Shown here piece after piece: positions 35,887 through 42,886 of a stretch of DNA of 64,000 nucleotides. The DNA is from Ascidiaceihabitans sp029251465 (lineage in GTDB: Bacteria > Pseudomonadota > Alphaproteobacteria > Rhodobacterales > Rhodobacteraceae), in assembly GCF_042932805.1 (NCBI RefSeq), contig NZ_CP170633.1, forward strand, positions 1,612,001 to 1,676,000. The letters run 5' to 3'. Under the pieces are notes generated by a model, which saw only the letters and a program-made list of their open reading frames with translations, had not been told where the DNA came from and ran no database searches. Each line of letters opens with the position of its first letter. Position 1 is the stretch's first letter. The position numbers and the translations under genes are program-made.

Positions 35887-37281
35887 ATGAAAAAGCACTC
35901 AAAATCTGTTCTCGCCTTGAATGGCGTCTCAACGATCACTTCGGGGTTGGGCCTATTTGCGATTGCTAAGACCATGCCCCAGCTCGTGGATGTCCCAATT
36001 TGGTGGCTGGCACTGCTTTCGATGGCGGGTACTGCAATTATTCAGGCGTTTATCAACAATGGTTGGCGTCCCTTCTTCTTGCGCACCGAGTATTCAGGTG
36101 CGGTCATTGGTGGGCTGGCGACAACCGCCAGCTTTGTCTCTGCTTGCGCGGGCTGGCTGATGTTGTTCGACGCAGGCGGTTTGCAACTGGACTTGCAGGC
36201 CAAGGCCACAGGACCACACGTGCAGGTGATGCAGGAACAAGAGCAGAAGTATCTGATCGCCCAGACGACCCTTGCAACTCTCAGCACTCAGATGGCCCAA
36301 AAGTCGAAACAGGAAAGCACTACAGGTCCAGCCTGCAACAACGATAGCACTTCAAACTGGAAGAACATCTGTGGTCCACGTTGTCGCTATATGAAGCGCG
36401 CAGCTGCGCTAACGTCCGAAATGTCAACCGCGTCACAAACCTTAGCGCAAAAAATGTCAGCGTTGGCGATTCAGATGTCCTCTGGCTCTCAGGCCGATAT
36501 GGACGCCTCATACAACGCAGCACTTGCATTGCCCCAGTCAACTGAATCGGCGCAATTGCGCAGCGGTGTTGCCTCTCTGAAGGCGGATCTTACTGGCGAC
36601 ATTACAGACCCAGATACAGGCCAAGTATTTGCCTGCCGGATGAACAGCACACTCAAACTGGTAACGCAGGCAGAAACAGAGCTGTCTCGTTTGATGAGTA
36701 TGCCTCCACGGCCAACACGCCCCGAGCCCAAGATTGAAGACGCTTTGACAGCTGCCTTCACCACGGCCAAGGCGATGCTTGACGGCCAATCATCCGATCT
36801 ACGGGCTTCTGAGCGTGTTTCTTTCTGGCTGGCTATGATCGTCGAGGCTATGCTTTTGTTGATGTTGCGCCGTGATGCGTTGCAAGCCATCCGTCAGGGT
36901 ACCGAACAGTTGGAGCCAGAAGAGGTCGATGCGGCAAAGCCTCGTAAAAAGTTACATAATCCTGACAAGGTACGCAATATTCTGGGGTTGCTGGACTCTT
37001 ACACACTGAATGGTGGCCGCCATGGCCGCTTCTTTGCAGTGCCTTATGACGGCAACGATAGTGCGTTTAGAACACGTTGCCTTGAAGTGGTAGACTACCT
37101 CAAACTGGTAAGCGCTCGCAAGGCAAGCAGCGCGGTGGATATGCGCATAGTTGCGCCAGAATGGGTCACATCCCGTGCAGGCGAGACCGGAGAAGCAGCC
37201 CATTTCGAGCTCTACGAGTGGCCAAGTCGTTTGGATCTCTGGCGGCGTTTTATGCGCAGAAATGCAACACAAACTCCTTAA
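35887..37281 (+). CDS. Multi-pass membrane protein with large extracytoplasmic domain, 464 aa
   Basis: Hypothetical protein. Three hydrophobic helices near residues 10-28, 38-56 and 72-94 are followed by a polar domain of about 215 residues (95-310) rich in Gln, Ser and Thr with helical stretches (QVMQEQEQKYLIAQTTLATL) and paired cysteines (CNNDS, CGPRCRYM), then a fourth helix near 312-330 (FWLAMIVEAMLLLMLRR) and a basic cytoplasmic tail with a compact C-terminal domain. The cysteine-bearing loop is probably periplasmic. No known family is recognised. It follows the PBP-like gene by 12 bases with GGAACC before the start, so the two are probably cotranscribed and may interact. Confidence 0.65.
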   Translation: MKKHSKSVLALNGVSTITSGLGLFAIAKTMPQLVDVPIWWLALLSMAGTAIIQAFINNGWRPFFLRTEYSGAVIGGLATTASFVSACAGWLMLFDAGGLQLDLQAKATGPHVQVMQEQEQKYLIAQTTLATLSTQMAQKSKQESTTGPACNNDSTSNWKNICGPRCRYMKRAAALTSEMSTASQTLAQKMSALAIQMSSGSQADMDASYNAALALPQSTESAQLRSGVASLKADLTGDITDPDTGQVFACRMNSTLKLVTQAETELSRLMSMPPRPTRPEPKIEDALTAAFTTAKAMLDGQSSDLRASERVSFWLAMIVEAMLLLMLRRDALQAIRQGTEQLEPEEVDAAKPRKKLHNPDKVRNILGLLDSYTLNGGRHGRFFAVPYDGNDSAFRTRCLEVVDYLKLVSARKASSAVDMRIVAPEWVTSRAGETGEAAHFELYEWPSRLDLWRRFMRRNATQTP

Positions 37282-37305
37282 GCTGAACACCAAATTGAAA
37301 CCAAG

Positions 37306-37330
37306 TCCGCCTCCCTCTTTGGGAGGCGGA
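37306..37330 (+). terminator. Hairpin after the island operon
   Basis: Perfect 10-bp stem (TCCGCCTCCC with GGGAGGCGGA) and a 5-base loop, 24 bases after the stop of the 464-aa gene. No T-run follows, so it may be a factor-assisted terminator or mRNA stabiliser. Confidence 0.6.
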
Positions 37331-37442
37331 ATGCGTTTGATGGCAGAAAAATGGAGCTGGTATTGACGGCCGTCGTTGGCGGTTTTGGGTGGCTGACCTG
37401 TAATTCGGTAGACCTTCCTGCTGGCAGGGAATATCGTTCGGG

Positions 37443-37494
37443 TATCACAAGAGGTTACACAAGTTTACACAAATACCAAAATCGATGATCATCG
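37443..37494. repeat. Iteron-like repeats and palindrome near attR
   Basis: TTACACAA occurs at 37455-37462 and 37465-37472, with TATCACAA at 37443-37450; spacings are 12 and 10 bases. CGATGATCATCG at 37483-37494 is a perfect 12-bp palindrome. Candidate recombinase or excisionase sites beside the right attachment repeat; the rest of 37331-37550 holds no gene. Confidence 0.45.
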
Positions 37495-37550
37495 CTTGAA
37501 AATAAAACAATATATATCAGCGACTTAAGAGGTATTAACGAACTTAACTC

Positions 37551-37578
37551 CGACCCCTACCGTCGGAGCCATAAAAAG
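37551..37578 (+). repeat. Right attachment repeat (attR), orphan tRNA-Asn 3' end
   Basis: 28-bp exact copy of 27369-27396: the 3' half of the tRNA-Asn T arm, acceptor strand and CCA, with no tRNA 5' part upstream. Confidence 0.9.
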
Positions 37579-37608
37579 TCACCAAGTTCAAATACTTGGT
37601 GGCTTTTT
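37574..37608 (+). terminator. Displaced terminator of tRNA-Asn
   Basis: AGTCACCAAG pairs with CTTGGTGGCT (one G-T wobble) around an 8-base loop and is followed by Ts. It sits at the same distance after the orphan tRNA end as the one after the intact tRNA, so it is probably the original chromosomal terminator. Confidence 0.75.
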
Positions 37609-37777
37609 TGCTTTTCACGCTTTGGGTTTCTTTGGTTTGGACAAGCATCAAACATGGCGTTGCAAACATAACGTTAATGCAGTGCTGCGACGTCAACGAC
37701 AGATTTTAGGCATAGGGTCATGGCTGCGCTTTTGACGCCAACCCGGGGTTTCATCGCGCGTGCAAATCAAAGGTGGC

Positions 37778-38251
37778 TCAACCGCCCAATTGCGTGCGCA
37801 TCGCTTGATAAATGACTGCTGTTGCGACGTTTGCCAGATTGAGGGACCGGACCCGTTGATCCAGCATTGGCAGATGAAAGACCCGGTCAGTGTTGCCTTC
37901 TAAGATTGCTGGCGGCAGGCCTGCGGACTCGCATCCAAAAACCAGATAGGCATCGCGCTGGTAGTCAGGCGCATACACGCTTTGCGCGCCATGTTCCTCA
38001 AAGAAATACAAGCTTTCGCGGGGCGGTTGCCGTTGTTCCAGAAAGTTCTGCCAACTGTCGTATTCAGTTAGGTTAACGTGCTTCCAGTAGTCCGTTCCCG
38101 CACGGCGCACCGACTTTTCATCCAGGGAAAATCCGTAAGGTTTGATCAGGATCAGTTCCAGATTTAACGCCACGCAAGTCCGCCCGATCGCACCGGTGTT
38201 ATAAGGAATTTCGGGCGTCACCAATACCATTTTCATGCGCGGATCAGACAT
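37778..38251 (-). CDS. trmL: tRNA (cytidine(34)-2'-O)-methyltransferase TrmL
   Basis: SPOUT-class enzyme that methylates the wobble ribose of tRNA-Leu. Family pieces: LVTPEIPYNTGAIGRTCVA, LIKPYGFSLDEKSVRRAGTDYW, LVFGCESAGLPP and the knot segment LPMLDQRVRSLNLANVATAVIY. 157 residues matches. First chromosomal gene after the island; transcribed toward it. Confidence 0.95.
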   Translation of the reverse strand: MSDPRMKMVLVTPEIPYNTGAIGRTCVALNLELILIKPYGFSLDEKSVRRAGTDYWKHVNLTEYDSWQNFLEQRQPPRESLYFFEEHGAQSVYAPDYQRDAYLVFGCESAGLPPAILEGNTDRVFHLPMLDQRVRSLNLANVATAVIYQAMRTQLGG

Positions 38252-38529
38252 AGGATGTGTCGGCTTTCTAAAGGAACGGCGCGGGTCCCGCCCGCTGCTT
38301 GCATCCCGTTATCCTATCTTGCGGGCTTTGAACAACGCCAACTTTGCGCCATCAAACCCGCCTACCTGCCCGCAACCACGTAGCTTTGCTACATACGGTC
38401 AAAAAAGCAGCATTGTCGCTCTTTAACGTTTGTGTTTTCACTGACGTTCCAGATGGTCTGCGCTAATTGAACAGTAAACCAAGTACGGCGACGTGGCTAA
38501 AGAGTTTACCTTTCCAACAGAAATTACGC

Positions 38530-38982
38530 ATGGGAAAATCCCAAGAAGAACGCGGCGAATATTGGAATTCTTACTATTCATCCAAGGCGGTTCCAGACAT
38601 TCCGTCACAGTTTGCGGCGTTTGCGCTGAGCGAATGCAGAGATGCTGCCTACTTTTTGGATGTTGGTTGCGGGAACGGACGGGATTCATTCTTTTTTGCG
38701 CGCCGCGGGATGGCCGTTGTCAGTGTTGATGGCAGCACTGCCGCGATTGACGACATTGCTGATCGTGCAAAAACGGCCCAATTGCCGATCACAGCGCTGT
38801 CGTCGGCCTGTGATAATCCAACGCTGATAGACAAAGTGGCGGCTGCCATGGCCGCATCCAAAATGTCCGGTGTTGGCGTGATTTATGCGCGCGATTACGG
38901 AAACGGAGCAAGCCGGGTTTCTGGATTTCTGTGCCGCGTTCCTAAAGCAAAACGGCGGTTCAAACGCCCCCAAGCGGTCTAA
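38530..38982 (+). pseudogene. SAM-dependent methyltransferase, frameshifted and truncated
   Basis: N-terminal half of a class I methyltransferase: EYWNSYYSSKAVPDIPSQF and motif I FLDVGCGNGRDSFFFARRG, then VDGSTAAIDDI. After VGVIYAR near 38890 the frame loses sense, while the +1 frame continues as expected for the family (ITETEQAGFLDFCAAFLKQ). A small indel has therefore broken the gene. Even in the restored frame it ends after a few codons, against the neighbouring gene on the other strand, so the 3' end is lost too. The upstream frame (to 38467) lacks support; ATG at 38530 is preferred. Confidence 0.65.
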
Positions 38983-39830
38983 AACCCCGGGTCTGGCACA
39001 CGCAAGCCTTCGCCGTAACTGACAGCCAGCATCGCTTCGGCATCTTTGGGGATCGGCAAGCCGGTGGTCGGGCAACGTTGCAGCGGAAAGACATCACTTT
39101 CGGCCAATTCACCCCAGACATCCGGGTACACCTGCACCTTGCCGTTCGACACCCACGCCGGGAACAGATCGATGTTGTACGCGGTGTCCGATTTCAATTT
39201 GTAGCTACAGGGGTTGGGGCCAGTTTGTTCTTGCAACAGGTCGTGACTGCGCAGGAATTCGTAAACCTTCATCCATTTATGCTCGGCTGTTCCGGCCTTT
39301 AGAACATAGGCAAGGTCGACGTCATCGTCATGGGCAATCAAACTTTTGTCCCTGACAACGCCCAACAACGTGCCACAGCACAAGAACGCCTCGCCGCCCA
39401 CGTCTTCTAGTTTGGCTATCATGTCTTCGACCTTGGCCCAGATTTCAGCCTGATCAAGCGAGCCAAATGCGCGTGGAAAATACAGCCCTTCCAAGGACGC
39501 ACCGCCCTGTTCGGCCTTTTTCAAAACCGCCTCTAGCGCTTCGAATTTCTTGAGGTCGCCATTCGCAAGACAGGCTTGAAACAAATGATACAGCGGCTTT
39601 TGTGCGCGCCGTGGTTTCAAACCCGCAGCAATCATAAGCAGAATTTGTGCCTCGAGTGCGTCTGCGCTTCGTTTGTTCGACTTTTCCGGGGCCAACAGAT
39701 CAAGTTCGTTTTGCACATCATCAGCCGAAAAACCGGCCTTTGGCGATGTCAGTTGGTTTCGCGCAAGGTCACCGACCTCAGCAATTCGCGCACGCCGCTG
39801 CTGCGGTGTGAGGGTGAGCTCCTTGCTCAT
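38979..39830 (-). CDS. LicD-like nucleotidyltransferase-fold protein, 283 aa
   Basis: The C-terminal half carries the LicD/fukutin-type motif GTLLGVVRDKSLIAHDDDVD with the metal-binding DDDVD, followed by NIDLFPAW. Such enzymes attach phosphocholine or similar groups to surface sugars. The N-terminal 130 residues are helical, without recognised motif. It ends RVPDPGF directly at a stop; relatives usually continue beyond a PDPGF-like segment, and the 3' end abuts the broken methyltransferase, so it may be slightly truncated. Start at 39830 (MSKELTLTPQQ) follows AAGGA; the frame runs open to 39857. Confidence 0.7.
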   Translation of the reverse strand: MSKELTLTPQQRRARIAEVGDLARNQLTSPKAGFSADDVQNELDLLAPEKSNKRSADALEAQILLMIAAGLKPRRAQKPLYHLFQACLANGDLKKFEALEAVLKKAEQGGASLEGLYFPRAFGSLDQAEIWAKVEDMIAKLEDVGGEAFLCCGTLLGVVRDKSLIAHDDDVDLAYVLKAGTAEHKWMKVYEFLRSHDLLQEQTGPNPCSYKLKSDTAYNIDLFPAWVSNGKVQVYPDVWGELAESDVFPLQRCPTTGLPIPKDAEAMLAVSYGEGLRVPDPGF

Positions 39831-39984
39831 TTTGATATCCTTCAACTTCTCGATCACGTTATTCTGCCGGCGTGCTGTAGGTCCAGCGCCAGCAGGAAAG
39901 CATGTTCAAAAATACGCAAACCGTGCGCCTAAGCCTCAAACCCTGTGACCATTCGATCATCACATCAGCCAGAGACCAAAACCG

Positions 39985-40797
39985 TCACGCCATAAACCAG
40001 TCGCTGCCGTCACCTGTCAGGTCAATGTCGTAGAATGAAGCTGCGGCAACACCGCTGCCCTCTTCTTGTTTGCCTGCGACATCGCTGACCCCGTTAAACA
40101 CGCCGGCTTTGAAGTAGAATGTGTCGTCCGCCCACGCGTCAGTGATTTCAGTCGGGTCGACTCCGTCGGTTGCGACCGCAGAGTAGGTTTCGCCATCAGC
40201 GTAAATCTGAATGTTCAGTTCATCATCTGCGACGTTGATGTTGTAAGAAAAATCTTCGTCCAGTGACACATCCGGCTGTTCGCCATCCGCATTTTCAAAG
40301 TAGAATGTGCGTTCTTCACCGTCCGTTCCGGTTTGTTCGTTTGAAAAATACAGCTCACCGTCACTGTTGTAATAGAGGCGTGCAAGCTCGTCGTCTTGTC
40401 CGTGAATTTGGCCAACAATCACTTCGCCCGCGGCACCGTCGTCGCGTGTCGCAACTGACGTTACCTTAAGCGATGCAGATAGATTTGCGCCCTCGTCGAT
40501 GGTCCATGCCGCGTTCGAACCATCGTCATTTACCTCGCGCAATTCAGAACGGGAATAGCTGCTGGAACCCGTTGTTGCACCGGCGACATCGGCTTGGAAC
40601 ACCATCGCTTCGTCGTCTTCATCATAAAAGAAAATTTCATCCGCCTCAAAGCCTTCGACATCGTCGCCGTCCACTTGAAACCCTTCATCATCCGTGGTGT
40701 TGCCATCGCCGCCGTCACTTGCAAAATAGTCCTCATCGACCGGCAGTGTCAGTTTCCAGTTCGACAAGTCCATCACGGTGTAGTCCCATGCCATCAA
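39985..40797 (-). CDS. Polysaccharide lyase family 7-like protein (alginate lyase fold)
   Basis: Jelly-roll lyase family that cleaves alginate by beta-elimination. The three family motifs are recognisable: SRSELRE (Arg83-Glu88), VIVGQIHG with Gln130 and His132, and YFKAGVFNG (228-236). In active PL7 enzymes the last motif is YFKAGVYNQ, whose second Tyr is the catalytic acid/base; here it is Phe234. The rest is strongly acidic, fitting a salt environment. No signal peptide is seen (start MMAWDYTVMDL), so export, if any, is by another route; it may also act inside the cell. The start could be 40797 or 40794. Confidence 0.82.
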   Translation of the reverse strand: MMAWDYTVMDLSNWKLTLPVDEDYFASDGGDGNTTDDEGFQVDGDDVEGFEADEIFFYDEDDEAMVFQADVAGATTGSSSYSRSELREVNDDGSNAAWTIDEGANLSASLKVTSVATRDDGAAGEVIVGQIHGQDDELARLYYNSDGELYFSNEQTGTDGEERTFYFENADGEQPDVSLDEDFSYNINVADDELNIQIYADGETYSAVATDGVDPTEITDAWADDTFYFKAGVFNGVSDVAGKQEEGSGVAAASFYDIDLTGDGSDWFMA

Positions 40798-41003
40798 TCA
40801 TATTCCTTGTGGTGCGTTTCATTTCCGGGCCAGCAAAAATGCAAGTTCTGCACTGTGCCAAACCAACAGGTTCCACAAAAAATATCAGGTTCAAACGTCT
40901 GCCGGGTATTGATGCATAGACCAGTATAAAGCCGCCAAATCCGGGTTACATCGTGGCGAAAAAATACTGAGACGCGTTGCTTCTGACGGTTTGGATCAAA
41001 ATT

Positions 41004-41867
41004 CTATGCGGCGCGTCTAAGCCATCTGACAAAGGCGTCGGACGCGGCATTCATGTGCGCATGAGCATGCAATGTGTAGTGGCCCAACAGCACTTCGGGC
41101 GTGTCAGGCACAGGGCACAGACGACCGGCATCCAGATCATCACGCACGATGAATTTCGATGCCAAAACCATGCCCATCCCTGAAATCGCCGCCCTTAGGG
41201 CAACATCATCGAGATCAAAGAAACCCTCTAGTCGAAGCTGAATGTCTGGCATTGCGGCACCTTGCAGCCAAACAGCCCAGTCCCAGTTGCTGCGCGTACA
41301 TTGCAGCGCCGGAATGTTCGAAAGATCGGTCAGATCAGGGATCTGTGACAGCAAACTAGGCGCAAGGTACGGGCGGCAGCGGTCCTCAATCAGAACTTCG
41401 GCATGCGGCGCAGTTTCAGAGATCGGGAAATACGCGACTGTGATATCGGAGTGTGCGCTGTGCCCCAGACCGGTCGCGTCGTGCGTTTCAATCCGCACCG
41501 TGATGTCTGGCCAGCGTTTTTTGAACCCACTTAGCCGCGGAATTAACCAGCGTGTCGCCAGTGTGGTTGGCACTTGGACTGTGACCTCGTGCCCGTCTCC
41601 CATTGCGTTTTCGATGGCGTGATCAAGGATATGCAGGCCCGACTGGCATTGTCGCAAAAATACAGTGCCCGTGTCGCTCAAACGTATCGCATTGTTGCTA
41701 CGGATGAACAGTTGCACGCCCATCGCGCTCTCAAGATTCAAGATCTGCCGACTGACAGCACCGGGCGTCACCGCAAGGCGCACAGCGGCGTCTTTAAAGC
41801 TACCGCACGCCGCAACGGTCGCAAAAATACGAACCGCATTCAGGGATATTTGATCTGACCTCGGCAT
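41004..41867 (-). CDS. LysR-family transcriptional regulator (GcvA-like)
   Basis: N-terminal winged helix-turn-helix ISLNAVRIFATVAACGSFKD, AAVRLAVTPGAVSRQI, LFIRSNNAIRLSDTG, followed by a type-2 periplasmic-binding-like effector domain from about residue 90. 287 residues is normal. The WDWAVWLQ segment resembles GcvA-type regulators. It is divergent from the EamA transporter with 92 bases between starts, the usual LysR arrangement with its target. Confidence 0.9.
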   Translation of the reverse strand: MPRSDQISLNAVRIFATVAACGSFKDAAVRLAVTPGAVSRQILNLESAMGVQLFIRSNNAIRLSDTGTVFLRQCQSGLHILDHAIENAMGDGHEVTVQVPTTLATRWLIPRLSGFKKRWPDITVRIETHDATGLGHSAHSDITVAYFPISETAPHAEVLIEDRCRPYLAPSLLSQIPDLTDLSNIPALQCTRSNWDWAVWLQGAAMPDIQLRLEGFFDLDDVALRAAISGMGMVLASKFIVRDDLDAGRLCPVPDTPEVLLGHYTLHAHAHMNAASDAFVRWLRRAA

Positions 41868-41959
41868 GACTAAATCTCATCCAACAAGAGAATTTCTCGT
41901 TTGTTTGCAGGTGCCAGAACGGGCCTATCTCGGCCAAAAGTCAAGCGAGACCGTTTTTG

Positions 41960-42826
41960 ATGCCACACCCGCAAAACCACCTCACTGCGATCCTCTGGGT
42001 TCTTCTTAGCACTTTTGTGTGGACCGTGATTTTTGCTGCCGCAAAATTTGCCGACGGCGGCATTGGCGTGTTCCAACTGACGCTTTTACGCTACTTTGGC
42101 GCATTGATTACCTTGATTGCAGCGCTTCCGTTCCAAGGCGGCATCAGAGCGCATCGCAGCACGCAACCCATGCCACATTTTGCCAGAGCCATCAGCGGTT
42201 GCGGGGCGGGTGTAGCGATTACGTGGGCCTGTGCGCACATGCCGCTTGTCGACGCCACAGCAATCGGAATGCTGTATGGTGTCATGGCCATCTTCCTTGG
42301 CACTATATTTCTGAAAGAGGCGGTGAATCCAAGGCATTGGGTGGCGATTCTACTGTCGCTCCTGGGTGCGGGAACGGTGATGCCCAGCAAAGGCGCGTTT
42401 CAGGGTGGGCTTGCAATTGTGCCCGCTTTGGTCGCATGCGCAAGTGCGGTTTTCTTTGCTATTGAAGGGCTTTTGATCAGCGTTTTGGGACGCGCTGAAC
42501 GTGCTTTTACGGTGATGCTGTATGTGACGTTTTTCGGGTTTTGTCTGATGCTAATTCCCGCCATTCTGGAGTGGCAACGCATCAGTCTGAGCACAGCATT
42601 GATGTGTCTGTTGCTGGGCCCTCTTGGTATCCTTGGGCAATATTGCACGCTTCGTGGGTACCGCGCTGCGCCATTGTCGGTTGTCGCCCCAGTAGATTAC
42701 GCTTGGTTATTATTCTCAGCGATTTTGGGCATCGTTTTCTTTGATGAAATACCCAACAGCGGTACGTGGCTTGGATGCGGTACGATCATTCTGGCAGGCG
42801 TGTTACTGGTCCGCTCGGGCAGGTAG
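41960..42826 (+). CDS. EamA-family (DMT) membrane transporter
   Basis: About ten membrane helices in two repeated halves, with the EamA pattern LRYFGALITLIAALPFQG and IGMLYGVMAIFLGTIFLKEA in the first half and TLRGYRAAPLSVVAPVDYAW, LFSAILGIVFFDEIPN in the second. Drug/metabolite exporter family; substrate unknown, presumably set by the adjacent LysR regulator. ATG at 41960 preferred over TTG at 41957. 288 residues fits. Confidence 0.9.
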   Translation: MPHPQNHLTAILWVLLSTFVWTVIFAAAKFADGGIGVFQLTLLRYFGALITLIAALPFQGGIRAHRSTQPMPHFARAISGCGAGVAITWACAHMPLVDATAIGMLYGVMAIFLGTIFLKEAVNPRHWVAILLSLLGAGTVMPSKGAFQGGLAIVPALVACASAVFFAIEGLLISVLGRAERAFTVMLYVTFFGFCLMLIPAILEWQRISLSTALMCLLLGPLGILGQYCTLRGYRAAPLSVVAPVDYAWLLFSAILGIVFFDEIPNSGTWLGCGTIILAGVLLVRSGR

Positions 42827-42886
42827 AATTAGACGATGCCAAAGGGCCCCGCAACACGCTGCGAGGCCCAAGGGATACACGAAAAA

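Larger units (their letters stand above)
27369..37578. mobile_element. Genomic island integrated in tRNA-Asn (about 10.2 kb)
   Basis: A 28-bp exact direct repeat (tRNA T-arm 3' half, acceptor, CCA and eight following bases) occurs at 27369-27396 and 37551-37578. The intact tRNA is on the left, the orphan tRNA 3' end on the right, as expected for tyrosine-recombinase integration. Both copies are followed by a terminator hairpin, and the right one is presumably the original tRNA terminator. Contents: IS3-family element, a 1274-aa P-loop protein, and a divergent three-gene operon with a PBP-like protein. No integrase is visible, so the island looks immobile unless helped in trans. Confidence 0.9.

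Noticed and set aside
27391..37608. Possible prophage at tRNA-Asn
   Set aside because: No capsid, tail, terminase, lysis or replication genes; only a few large genes and an IS, so genomic island fits better.
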